NCBI RefSeq assembly: GCF_003853705.1
Contig: NZ_QTQI01000008.1
Location: forward strand, 1-64,000
Direction of reading: 5' to 3'
DNA length: 64,000 bases
Origin: Burkholderia sp. Bp8992
GTDB taxonomy: Bacteria; Pseudomonadota; Gammaproteobacteria; Burkholderiales; Burkholderiaceae
Below the pieces are notes generated by a model. It was not told the DNA's origin. It worked only from the letters and a program-made list of their open reading frames with translations, and did not search any database. The translations under genes and the position numbers were made by a program. Shown here one piece after another: positions 16,051-24,216 of this stretch (its first letter is position 1; every line of letters begins with the position of its first letter).

Positions 16051-17382
16051 ATGCCCGAGCCGCGCTACAAGCAGCTGGTCGATCGATTCGCGGCCGACAT
16101 CCGCTCGGGCCGCCTGCGTCCGGGCACACGCCTGCCGACGCATCGCGATCTCGCCGCCCGCGAAGGTCTGGCACTCGTGACGGCCACGCGCGTGTATGCG
16201 GAGCTGCAGGCAATGGGGCTCGTCAGCGGCGAAACGGGGCGCGGCACGTTCGTGAAGGAGCCGCTGTCCCGCGACCAGCGCGTCGACCTGTACGCGTGGA
16301 GCGCGGAGACCGTGGACCTGAGCTTCAACTCCCCGACGTCGCCCGATCAGACCGACCTGTTCAGAACCGCGCTGCGCCAGCTTGCGACGGCCGGCGACCT
16401 GGAAGCGCTGCTGCGATACCAGCCGCACGGCGGGCGCGAGCACGAGCGCGCGACGGCCGCGCGACACCTCGCCGGCCGAGGCCTGAACGCCAGCGCCGAC
16501 ACCACGCTGTTCGTGAGCGGCGCGCAGCACGGGCTGACGACCACGGCCATGGCGCTGTTCGAGCCCGGCGACGTCGTGGCCGTGGACGCACTGACCTATC
16601 CGGGGTTCAAGCTGGCCGCCGAAACCGCCCGGCTTGAACTCGCGCCGATCCCGGCCGCCGGGCGCGGCCCCGACCTGGACGCGCTGGCCGCACTGTGCAA
16701 GCGGCGCAAGGTACGCGCCGTCTACACGATGCCGACGCTGCACAACCCGCTCGGCTGGGTGATGAGCGCCACGCGGCGCAAAGCCCTCGTCGCCCTCGCG
16801 CGGCAACACGGCCTGATCCTGATCGAGGACGCCGCCTACGCATTCCTGGACGACGCCGCGCCGCCGCCGCTGGCGGCGCTCGCGCCGGAGACGACGGTGT
16901 ATGTGTCGAGCCTGTCGAAGAGCGTCGCGACCGGACTGCGCGTCGGCTTCCTCCACGCACCGCCCGAATGGGTACCGAAGCTCGAACGGGCCATCCGCGC
17001 GACGACGTGGAACACGCCGGCGACCATGACGGCCATTGCATGCGGCTGGATGGAAGACGGCACCGCAGCCAGGCTCGAAGCCGGGAAGCGGCGCGACGCG
17101 GCGGACCGTCAGCGCGTGGCCGCCAGCGCACTGGGCCGGCTCAAACGCATCGTGCACCCGGCGTCGTACTTCATCTGGATTCCACTCGAACAGGACGTCC
17201 GTGCCGATACGATTGCGATGGCGTTGATGCGCGAGCGTATTTCCGTGACGACCGCCCTGCCGTTCTCGACTTCCGCCCACGTGCCTCATGCGATTCGACT
17301 GGCGATCGGTTCCGTCGATCCGGCCACGCTCGAGCGGTCGCTGGCGACGGTCGTGCGCGTGATTGCCGAACACACGTACTGA
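16051..17382 (+). CDS. MocR/PdxR-type regulator (GntR HTH fused to class-I aminotransferase)
   Basis: 443 residues. The N-terminal winged helix (about 5-75) contains YKQLVDRFAADIRSGRLRPGTRLPTHRDLA, the GntR signature. A fold-type I aminotransferase domain follows, with the PLP-lysine region VSSLSKSVATGLRVGF (about 288-303) and an earlier IEDAAYAF aspartate that would contact the PLP ring nitrogen. The family senses PLP adducts and usually controls a divergent gene. Here that gene is the PfpI-like protein. The ATG at 16051 has no clear ribosome site, so an alternative upstream start in the same frame is possible. Confidence 0.9.
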   Translation: MPEPRYKQLVDRFAADIRSGRLRPGTRLPTHRDLAAREGLALVTATRVYAELQAMGLVSGETGRGTFVKEPLSRDQRVDLYAWSAETVDLSFNSPTSPDQTDLFRTALRQLATAGDLEALLRYQPHGGREHERATAARHLAGRGLNASADTTLFVSGAQHGLTTTAMALFEPGDVVAVDALTYPGFKLAAETARLELAPIPAAGRGPDLDALAALCKRRKVRAVYTMPTLHNPLGWVMSATRRKALVALARQHGLILIEDAAYAFLDDAAPPPLAALAPETTVYVSSLSKSVATGLRVGFLHAPPEWVPKLERAIRATTWNTPATMTAIACGWMEDGTAARLEAGKRRDAADRQRVAASALGRLKRIVHPASYFIWIPLEQDVRADTIAMALMRERISVTTALPFSTSAHVPHAIRLAIGSVDPATLERSLATVVRVIAEHTY

Positions 17383-17430
17383 CCGACACGCGCCGGCACG
17401 CAGTCATCGCGGTGAGCTTCGGCCGATGCT

Positions 17431-18327
17431 TCAGCGCGATGACTGGGTGCCGGCCTCGTCCAGCATCCATTGCGCGAAAGCCCGCACCGGCCCCGCGCTC
17501 AATTCGAGCGGCTCCGGCAGCACGACGCAGAAGTTCTTGGTGACCGCCTTCCCGTCCGGCCAGGGCGCGACCAGGCGGCCTTGCTCGAGCTCTGCGCCGA
17601 TGTAAAGACGCGGCACCAATGCCACGCCCAAGCCGGCCAGTGCCGCCTCGATCAGCATCGAATGGAGATCGTACCGGGGGCCGACCGCCGAATTGGTCAG
17701 CGCGATGCCCGATGCTTCCGCATAGGTCTGCCACGCATCCGGATTCTGCCGCCGGTGAAGGCGCGGCAGCGCATCCAGCGACGCGTTCGCCCCCGCCTCC
17801 TTCAGCAGCGCCGGACTGCATACGGGCACCAGCACTTCCTCCAGCAGACGATGCAGATGCATGCCGGCCCATGCCGGATGCTCGAAATGAATGGCCGCGT
17901 CGAAACCGCTCCCGGCCAGCAGGAACGGGTCCATTCGTTCGGCGACATGCACGGTGATATTCGGGTGCCGATCCTGAAACCGCTTCAGCCGCGGAATCAG
18001 CCAGCGCGTGGCGAAGGTCGGAAGCGCGGCGACCTCGATGCTTGCGCCCTCGACGGGCTGCCCCATCAGATACAGGCTGTCCCGTTCCAGCCGGTCCAGG
18101 ATCTCGCGCACCTGCGCCGCGTAGCGCGTGCCGTTCGGCGCCAGCCTGACGCGGTTTCCCACGCGCTCGAACAACGTCACGCCCAGGAACGCCTCCAGCC
18201 GGCCGATCTGGCGGCTGACCGCGCCTTCGGTCCGCGCCAGCTCGTCGGCCGCGCGGGCGAAGCTCCCGTGTCGGGCCGCCGCCTCGAAGGCCTGGAGCGC
18301 GGAATTGCTGGGAATCTTGCGTCGCAT
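17431..18327 (-). CDS. LysR-family transcriptional regulator (GcvA-like)
   Basis: 298 residues. The N-terminal HTH (about 5-65) reads NSALQAFEAAARHGSFARAADELARTEGAVSRQIGRLE, characteristic of the GcvA-like subgroup, followed by a periplasmic-binding-like effector domain (IEVAALPTFATRWLIPRLKRF). Divergent from the operon beginning at 18493, with 165 bases between, so it probably activates that tautomerase/MBL operon. The effector is unknown. Confidence 0.9.
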   Translation of the reverse strand: MRRKIPSNSALQAFEAAARHGSFARAADELARTEGAVSRQIGRLEAFLGVTLFERVGNRVRLAPNGTRYAAQVREILDRLERDSLYLMGQPVEGASIEVAALPTFATRWLIPRLKRFQDRHPNITVHVAERMDPFLLAGSGFDAAIHFEHPAWAGMHLHRLLEEVLVPVCSPALLKEAGANASLDALPRLHRRQNPDAWQTYAEASGIALTNSAVGPRYDLHSMLIEAALAGLGVALVPRLYIGAELEQGRLVAPWPDGKAVTKNFCVVLPEPLELSAGPVRAFAQWMLDEAGTQSSR

Positions 18328-18492
18328 GGGGATCTCGCCGGTCGGGGGGATTCGACGTCAGCTTGAGCAAACATCACTGAAGGCTGACTTTTTGTCGTTA
18401 TTTACACGGGAAACATCAGATTAGCATTACGTCACCGCACTGAATACCGTGCATTCGCCGCACGACGCCACTCCGTTACGAAGGACGAGCCG

Positions 18493-19029
18493 ATGATCTA
18501 CACCGTGGAATGCAGCTTCGCCGATCGCGCCAGCGAAGCCGAATGGAACGACTTCTACAGCCTTGAAAAGCTGCCGGCCCTCATCTCGGTGACGGGTTTT
18601 CACACGTCGCAGCGCTTCAAGGCGATCGGCGACGGTTGCCCCGCCTACCTGGCCGTCCACACGATCGACGGGCTCGACGTGCTGACCGGAGACGAATATC
18701 GCCAGAAAGGCGGCGGTAATTTTGCGCGATGGCAGCAGCACATCACCGACTGGCACCGCAATCTCTACAGCGATATCGGCATCGCGCCGGCGGTCGCTGC
18801 GGACGAACTGCTCGTGCTGTGCGAGCGCGGCCCCGAGCCGCTGATCCGCATGGGCCTGACACCGCTCGCCATGCAGGCCGTCGCGCTGGAGCAGCGTCCG
18901 GCGCGCCGCTGGCTTGCCGTCCTGCCCCGCGACGACGCCCCGCTGGCCGGGCACGCAGCGGCCGGCCTTTACCTTTACGCACCGATCACCGTGCAACTGA
19001 CCCGGGCAGGCCAGCCATGCCGAACGTGA
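18493..19029 (+). CDS. Uncharacterised protein, possible ferredoxin-like alpha/beta fold
   Basis: 178 residues, start with AAGGACGAG upstream. The sequence begins IYTVECSFADRASEAEWNDFYSLEKLPALISVTGFHTSQRFKA, which resembles EthD/DUF-type dimeric alpha-beta barrel proteins that handle small aromatic or polyketide substrates. Only the first half shows that pattern clearly. It is the first gene of a three-gene operon: its 3' end overlaps the tautomerase gene by 13 bases. This suggests a catabolic enzyme or decarboxylase/cyclase-like role. No catalytic residues are recognised. Confidence 0.6.
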   Translation: MIYTVECSFADRASEAEWNDFYSLEKLPALISVTGFHTSQRFKAIGDGCPAYLAVHTIDGLDVLTGDEYRQKGGGNFARWQQHITDWHRNLYSDIGIAPAVAADELLVLCERGPEPLIRMGLTPLAMQAVALEQRPARRWLAVLPRDDAPLAGHAAAGLYLYAPITVQLTRAGQPCRT

Positions 19030-19343
19030 CTTTCCATATTCAGGCGGGACGCATGCCGTCCGCCGACGACCTTGCCGCGCTGTCCGGCGACTGCGTCGCG
19101 CTGTGCACCGATGTCCTCCGCGCAGACCTCGAGAACGTTCACGTGATCTTCATGGAGGTTCGGCACGGACACGGGCATCCCGTGTTCGCGGAAATCCAGT
19201 ATCGCGCCGACGCGTTTCGATCGCCCGAAATCATGAACCGCTTCATGGAAGCGCTCGATCGCGCGATCGTGCACCGCACGGGCCTGACCGCGCGGATCCG
19301 TTGCTTTGGCCATGCCGCACCGAACATTCACGCGCGAAACTAG
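19017..19343 (+). CDS. Tautomerase-superfamily protein
   Basis: 108 residues. The second residue is proline (MPNVTFHIQ), the catalytic N-terminal Pro of the 4-oxalocrotonate tautomerase/MIF superfamily. The DLENVHVIFMEV strand and the helical FMEALDRAIVHRTG region fit the beta-alpha-beta fold. The start codon overlaps the end of the preceding gene, so translation is probably coupled. Members isomerise keto-enol or dehalogenate small unsaturated acids. The operon context points to degradation of an unidentified compound. Confidence 0.75.
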   Translation: MPNVTFHIQAGRMPSADDLAALSGDCVALCTDVLRADLENVHVIFMEVRHGHGHPVFAEIQYRADAFRSPEIMNRFMEALDRAIVHRTGLTARIRCFGHAAPNIHARN

Positions 19344-19361
19344 CGTGCCTGGAGAAGCCTT

Positions 19362-20207
19362 GTGTCCACCGTTACTTTTCCCTTTCAGCAAGTCGGCGAT
19401 TTCACGATCACGGCGATCAGCGACGGCTACCTGAGCGCCAGCCTCGATTTCCTGTCGAACATCGACGCGTCCGAGGCCTCCCGCATGCAGCACGCAGCCG
19501 GGCAGCGCGAACCGTCCGCCATCCATATCAACTGCTACGTGGTGCGCGGCGCAGGCCGCACGATTCTCATCGACGCCGGGGCCGGCGGCATCAGGCAATG
19601 GGGCGGCCGCCTGATCGCGAATCTGTTGCTGGCGGGCATCGAACCGTCGGCGATCGACACGATCCTGCTCACGCACGCGCATCCCGACCATGTCGGCGGG
19701 CTGGTGAATGCCGCCGGGCACGTGACGTTTCCGCAGGCGGAACTGGTCGTCCATCGGCGGGAGGTCGGTTTCTGGCAGGACGACGCCAATCTGAGCCGTG
19801 CCAGCGAGCGCGCCCGCGGCAACTTCCTGATCGCGCGCCAGGTATTCGACGGCTATCGCGACAGGCTGCGCATGTTTGATGACGGCGACGTGTTGCCGGG
19901 CATCCGCGCGATGCCGCTACCAGGACATACGGACGGGCACACCGGATACGTCGTCGAATCCGGCGATCAGGGCCTGCTCGTGTGGGGCGATATCGTGCAT
20001 TTCCCGCACATCCAGATCAAGCGGCCCGACGTATCGATTGCATTCGACCAGGACTCGACCCAGGCCGCGACCACGCGATCACGGTTGCTGGACCGCGTCA
20101 GCTCGGAAGGGTTGATGATCGCCGGCATGCATTTAGGAGAACCCGGTTTCGCCCGCGTCGCGCGAACGAAAGGGGAATACGGCCTGCTTTACGAGACCGA
20201 TGCGTGA
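19362..20207 (+). CDS. Metallo-beta-lactamase-fold hydrolase
   Basis: 281 residues. The GTG start has GGAGAAG upstream. THAHPDHVGG places metal ligands H105, H107, D109 and H110; PLPGHTDGHTGY supplies the next His and GLLVWGDIVHFP the bridging Asp. HIQIKRP and MIAGMHL near the end fit the final ligands of the glyoxalase-II/lactonase type. It is most like AHL-lactonase/Zn-hydrolase relatives, but without data this could be a quorum-quenching lactonase or a catabolic hydrolase. Third gene of the LysR-linked operon. Confidence 0.85.
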   Translation: MSTVTFPFQQVGDFTITAISDGYLSASLDFLSNIDASEASRMQHAAGQREPSAIHINCYVVRGAGRTILIDAGAGGIRQWGGRLIANLLLAGIEPSAIDTILLTHAHPDHVGGLVNAAGHVTFPQAELVVHRREVGFWQDDANLSRASERARGNFLIARQVFDGYRDRLRMFDDGDVLPGIRAMPLPGHTDGHTGYVVESGDQGLLVWGDIVHFPHIQIKRPDVSIAFDQDSTQAATTRSRLLDRVSSEGLMIAGMHLGEPGFARVARTKGEYGLLYETDA

Positions 20208-20313
20208 GATCGCAAATGGAGACAGTCGCATCCGGCGCGCGGACCCGCGGTCATGACGCCCGCATCGATCCGCGCGTGGCGCGGTGGCGCGCCGTCCGGT
20301 GTGCCGCCGGATA

Positions 20314-20697
20314 TTACGCCGCTCGTTGCAACAATTCCGATGCGAAAGACCGCGCATGCGCGACGGCTTCCTGTGCGTCGCCGAATATGCCGAGTTCATC
20401 CCAGTGCTCTTCGGCTGCGAAGGTTCCCTTCACCGCGAGCGCGCGCTGAACGCGCAACTGCGCCGCATATTTGCCGTCGTCCAGCGGCCGGGCCGTCGCG
20501 ACGACCTTGTGCGGCGGGCTCGCCCGCTCCGGTTGGACCAGCTCGACGTGGCCAACCACCGTGCCGATGTCCATCAACTCGTTCCTGGCCTTGCAGTCCG
20601 GGCAGTAGAAACACCACCCGGCGTCCTCCTGGCGGGTCTTGACCTGCCCGCGTGCCAGCACGGCACGACATTCAACGTTTTCGCAGATGAACGGCAT
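20314..20697 (-). CDS. Zinc-ribbon protein of unknown function
   Basis: 127 residues from the ATG at 20697, which has GGAGA upstream. Four or five cysteines (C5, C10, then CFYCPDC) form a probable zinc ribbon at the N-terminus. The rest (about 45-127) is a soluble alpha-beta region with VGHVELVQPE and KGTFAAEEHWDELG. No family is recognised. It may be a small nucleic-acid or protein-binding factor. Convergent with the MBL gene and separated from it by 106 bases. Confidence 0.65.
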   Translation of the reverse strand: MPFICENVECRAVLARGQVKTRQEDAGWCFYCPDCKARNELMDIGTVVGHVELVQPERASPPHKVVATARPLDDGKYAAQLRVQRALAVKGTFAAEEHWDELGIFGDAQEAVAHARSFASELLQRAA

Positions 20698-21050
20698 CGC
20701 AGCGTCTCCGAAGTTGTTTGACGGAAATCCTAGCATGTCCGCCGGCGGTCAACCATCCGCATTGTTGCCGCGCCGGTCAGCCGCTCGCCAGCGCCTTTCG
20801 CGTTGCCGTGTCGCGCTTCGGCGGCGTGTCGAACAGGCGCGCGTATTCGCGGCCGGACCGGGACGGGCTTTCATACCCGACGCGGAACCCCGCCTCCGCC
20901 GCGCCCGGCCCTTCGGCCAGCATCAGGCGGCGCGCTTCGCCGTCGCTGCATCTTCGGAGAATCGTGCAAGAAATGCGGACTCGCAGGATAACGGCGGCGC
21001 TGCTTTCCGCGCGATCCTGTCGACTCTTCTCCCTGAACCGAGGAACGGAC
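20698..21050. other. Gap between the zinc-ribbon gene and the SDR
   Basis: 353 bases hold only the AraC remnant (minus strand) and the ribosome binding site (GAGGAACGG) of the SDR gene. No intact gene fits. The promoter of the SDR must lie in or just beside the remnant. Confidence 0.5.
20777..20959 (-). pseudogene. Decayed C-terminal fragment of an AraC-family regulator
   Basis: The minus-strand frame ends with [20 protein letters not shown], then [16 protein letters not shown] and PPKRD, the second helix-turn-helix and tail of AraC regulators that usually sit next to SDR or aldo-keto reductase genes. The preceding residues do not resemble an AraC protein, and no start or N-terminal domain is present. 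A full gene would need another ~250 codons, but that space is occupied by the start of the SDR gene. A remnant of a deleted regulator. Confidence 0.6.
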
Positions 21051-21794
21051 ATGTCCAGCCAAAACATCGAACGGAAAGTAATCCTGATCACCGGCGCGAG
21101 CAGCGGGATCGGCGAAGCCACGGCCCGCTATCTGGGCGAGCGCGGTGCGCGCCTGATGCTCGGTGCACGTCGCACCGGGCGCCTTGCGGACCTTGCCGGC
21201 AACATTCGCGCCAAGGGCGGCACCGCCGCGTGGCGTGCGGTCGACGTCACGAAGCGCGACGACAACGTCGCGTTTGTCGAAGCCGCGCTTGCCGAGTATG
21301 GCCAGATCGACGTCATCGTCAACAATGCGGGCGTCATGCCGCTGTCGCCGATGGCGTCGCTGAAAGTCGACGAATGGGACCGGATGATCGACGTCAACAT
21401 CAAGGGCGTGCTGTACGATATCGCGGCCGCGCTGCCGGTGATGAATCGCCAGGGGTTCGGCCAGATCGTCAACGTGTCGTCGATCGGCGGGTTGCGCGTA
21501 TCGCCGACGGCCGCCGTCTATTGCGCGACGAAATACGCAGTGCGTGCGATTTCCGACGGCTTGCGGCAGGAGAACGACAAGCTGCGCGTCACGAGCATCT
21601 GCCCCGGCGTGGTGACGTCCGAGCTGGCCGACACGATCACGGATCCGACCGCCGCCGACCTGATGGCGAAGTACCGCAGCATTGCGCTCGAGCCGGAAGC
21701 GATCGCGGCAGCCATTGCGTATGCGATCGCGCAGCCGGCCGATGTCGACGTGAACGAGATCGTCGTGCGTCCGACCGCGACGATCGCCGGTTAG
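21051..21794 (+). CDS. Classical SDR-family oxidoreductase
   Basis: 247 residues. [20 protein letters not shown] (about 11-30) is the classical TGxxxGxG cofactor loop; NNAG, the catalytic Ser in IVNVSSIGG, and YCATK (YxxxK) follow. Length and motifs match cytosolic NAD(P)(H)-dependent short-chain dehydrogenases of the YdfG/serine 3-dehydrogenase-like group. The start at 21051 has GAGGAACGG upstream. The adjacent AraC fragment suggests that it once had its own regulator. The substrate is unknown. Confidence 0.9.
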   Translation: MSSQNIERKVILITGASSGIGEATARYLGERGARLMLGARRTGRLADLAGNIRAKGGTAAWRAVDVTKRDDNVAFVEAALAEYGQIDVIVNNAGVMPLSPMASLKVDEWDRMIDVNIKGVLYDIAAALPVMNRQGFGQIVNVSSIGGLRVSPTAAVYCATKYAVRAISDGLRQENDKLRVTSICPGVVTSELADTITDPTAADLMAKYRSIALEPEAIAAAIAYAIAQPADVDVNEIVVRPTATIAG

Positions 21795-21867
21795 CAGTTG
21801 ACGACGCGCCGGCCGGATGTCGCTCGCGATAAACTGTCCGCCCGACTACCGAAGCGAGACACCTCCG

Positions 21868-22389
21868 ATGTTGATCCGCGTTGCGACCCTGGCCGATGCA
21901 GCCCCGCTTGCCGACTTGAAGCGCGATACGTTTCGCGAAACCTTTCTGCAGGACGGCTTCGACATCGACTACCCGCCGGGCGATCTCGCTGCTTACGAGG
22001 CGCGCAGCTACTCGGTTGAAACGGTCGCCGGACAGCTCGTCGACCCGCAGTGCCGCACGTGGGTCGCCGAAAGCGACGACGGCACGCTGGTCGGCTATGC
22101 GCACGCAGGGCCGTGCAAGCTCCCGCACCCGGAAGTGACGGACGGTTCGGGCGAAGTCCATCAGATCTATCTGCGACGCGGTACGCAGGGAACCGGCGCC
22201 GGTCGTGCGTTGTTCGACGCCGCGCTGGATTATCTCGCCGAGGCACGCCCCGGCCCGGTATGGCTGGGCGTGTGGTCCGGCAACGCGAAGGCCATCGCGT
22301 TCTACGAGAAGGCAGGTTTCAGGCAGGTCGGCACGTACGACTTCAAGGTCGGCGAATCGACCGACCTTGAATATATCTACCGCCGCTGA
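21868..22389 (+). CDS. GNAT-family N-acetyltransferase
   Basis: 173 residues. Strands IRVATLADAAPLADL and CRTWVAESDDGTLVGYAHA lead to IYLRRGTQGTGAGRALFDAAL, the acetyl-CoA loop (Q/RxxGxG/A), then WLGVWSGNAKAIAFYEKAGFRQVGTYDF, a full GNAT C-terminal motif. The order of motifs is like RimI/PhnO relatives acting on small amines. The start at 21868 gives a typical N-terminus. The substrate is unknown. A strong intrinsic terminator follows. Confidence 0.9.
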   Translation: MLIRVATLADAAPLADLKRDTFRETFLQDGFDIDYPPGDLAAYEARSYSVETVAGQLVDPQCRTWVAESDDGTLVGYAHAGPCKLPHPEVTDGSGEVHQIYLRRGTQGTGAGRALFDAALDYLAEARPGPVWLGVWSGNAKAIAFYEKAGFRQVGTYDFKVGESTDLEYIYRR

Positions 22390-22411
22390 CTTTCGCCATT
22401 GCATGACAACC

Positions 22412-22440
22412 GCGCCCCGTCGGCAAACGACGGGGCGCTT
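22412..22440 (+). terminator. Intrinsic-type terminator after the GNAT gene
   Basis: A perfect 11-bp stem (GCGCCCCGTCG and its complement) around a GCAAA loop is followed by TTCGCGTT. It begins 22 bases after the GNAT stop and precedes the GlxA promoter region. Confidence 0.7.
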
Positions 22441-22587
22441 CGCGTTGACGACTCGTCGCGTCCTGTCGGCCTCGCGAACCCTCGACGGAGATGTCAACGA
22501 CGTTTCTCCCTCGTTTCCGGCCGAATGACACGATTCGAGGGTTCTCGGTAAAATACGCCTTCCTGATTTTTCGGTATCTGCCCTGTC

Positions 22588-23535
22588 ATGCATCGAATCG
22601 GATTCTTCGTTTGCCGTGGCTACGATGCGCTCGATCTCGGCGGGCCACTGTCGGCCTTCAATCAGGTGGCCACGGCGGCCGGCCATACGCCATACGACCT
22701 TCACGTCATCTCGCAATCCGGCGGCCCGATCGCAGGCAATACGGGCGTTTCGATCGAGACGAAGCCGGTCGGAAGGCGTTCGTTCGACACCATCGTTTTC
22801 ATCGGCGGTGAAATCGAGCCGATGCAGACCGCGGAAAATGTCGCCGCCGCCAAAAAACTGGTCGCCCGGACCGCGCGCGTCGCCAGCGTATGTACCGGCG
22901 CGTTCCTGCTCGCGGAAACCGGCTCGCTGGACGGCTTGAGAGCAGCGACGCACTGGCGATACGCTGCGCTGATGCAGTCGCTCTTTCCTCGCATCAAGGT
23001 CGACGGCGACAGCATCTATGTCGTGGACGGCCGCGTCTGGACGTCGGCAGGCATCGCCTCCGGGATCGACCTGGCACTCGGCCTCATCGAAAAGGACATG
23101 AGCGCGGAGATTGCGCGCGCCGTCTCGAGGCTGCTGGTCGTTCCGTATCGTCGACCAGGCGGGCAGTCCCAATTCTCCGCGATGTCGCAGATGGAACCGG
23201 AATCGGATCGCATCCGCATCGCACTGAATTTCGCACGGGAACATCTGGCGGAAGCGTTGCCGGTCGAACGACTCGCGGATGCCGCGCGCTTGAGTTTGCG
23301 GCAGTTCGGACGCGCCTTTCGCCGGGAAACAGGGGAAACACCCGCCAGGGCGGTCGAGCGCTTGCGCGTCGAAGCCGCGAGGCTGCGCCTGCAAGGCGGC
23401 AGCGAACCGATCGAACAGATTGCGCTGGCGGTGGGATTCACCGATCCGGAACGGATGCGGCGGGCCTTCATCAAGTTGCACGGCCACCCGCCGCAAGCGA
23501 TTCGACGCGAGAGCCGATCGAACGCAGCGCGCTGA
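22588..23535 (+). CDS. GlxA-type transcriptional regulator (DJ-1/PfpI domain plus AraC HTH)
   Basis: 315 residues. The N-terminal DJ-1 domain starts IGFFVCRGYDALDLGGP and carries VASVCTGAFLLAETG with the elbow cysteine C102. The C-terminal ~100 residues are an AraC HTH pair (LAEALPVERLADAARLSLRQFGRAFRRETGETPARAVERLRVEAA, then the second helix and 'ERMRRAF'). GlxA-like regulators sense small amides or carbonyls. No obvious target is divergent from it; the TAT-exported DJ-1 gene nearby is a possible one. Ribosome site weak. Confidence 0.9.
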   Translation: MHRIGFFVCRGYDALDLGGPLSAFNQVATAAGHTPYDLHVISQSGGPIAGNTGVSIETKPVGRRSFDTIVFIGGEIEPMQTAENVAAAKKLVARTARVASVCTGAFLLAETGSLDGLRAATHWRYAALMQSLFPRIKVDGDSIYVVDGRVWTSAGIASGIDLALGLIEKDMSAEIARAVSRLLVVPYRRPGGQSQFSAMSQMEPESDRIRIALNFAREHLAEALPVERLADAARLSLRQFGRAFRRETGETPARAVERLRVEAARLRLQGGSEPIEQIALAVGFTDPERMRRAFIKLHGHPPQAIRRESRSNAAR

Positions 23536-23609
23536 TCGACTGCCGGCCGATCAGCACGCCTGGCAGGCTAACGGCGCGTCGGTACGTGACGCGCCATGTC
23601 GCCTGGCGC

Positions 23610-24092
23610 TCAATGGCCGTCGGTCTTGACCGGCGCGTAATCGTTCCACATGTCGCGATGCAGCTTCCAGGTGCCGCCCTGCTTCAGAAAGACGAGAATC
23701 TGCTTCGCGCGGATCTTGAGCTTGCCCTCATGGTCGCGGACCTCCGCATCCGACACCTCCGTCACGACGCGATCGTTACCGTAAAACTCGTAGTTGCTGA
23801 ACGAGACGGTGCCGGGTTTCGATCCGGCATATCCGCTGGAAAAGTACTCCACGATCGCGCGGCGCCCCGTGACTTTGTCGCCGCCGAGCGGCAGGAGTGC
23901 GCCGTCGTCGGTATAGAGACGGCCGATCGCCTCATAGTCGCCTCGCGCGAAGGCATCGGCCCATCGCGCGTTTTCGGCCTTGATGGCCGCTTCGGGCGGA
24001 CGTTGCGAACCACCGGCGACAGCCGGCGCCGTGAAGGCGAAAAAGGATACGCACGCTGCAAGCGCAGCCGTACAAAAACGAATCTGTTGCAT
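23610..24092 (-). CDS. Secreted SnoaL/NTF2-like (SgcJ/EcaC-type) protein
   Basis: 160 residues. The N-terminal signal peptide (about 1-26, ending APAVAGG) is followed by an NTF2-like domain: AIKAENARWADAFARGDYEAIGRLYTDDGALLPLGGD and a C-terminal LVFLKQGGTWKLHRDMWNDY. The pattern matches periplasmic SgcJ/EcaC family proteins. The start at 24092 is chosen over a long upstream extension because the signal peptide begins there. Function unknown. Downstream of, and on the same strand as, the TAT-exported DJ-1 gene. Confidence 0.8.
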   Translation of the reverse strand: MQQIRFCTAALAACVSFFAFTAPAVAGGSQRPPEAAIKAENARWADAFARGDYEAIGRLYTDDGALLPLGGDKVTGRRAIVEYFSSGYAGSKPGTVSFSNYEFYGNDRVVTEVSDAEVRDHEGKLKIRAKQILVFLKQGGTWKLHRDMWNDYAPVKTDGH

Positions 24093-24216
24093 CGGGTAAT
24101 TTCCGGTTTTGGCTTGAATTGAAGCGGTTGCCCGAACGGGCTGGTGGCGCAGGCAGCGTTTCCTGCGACGTTCATCGAGGCCGGCGGATGGCCTCGCACT
24201 CATTGGCTGCAGACGT

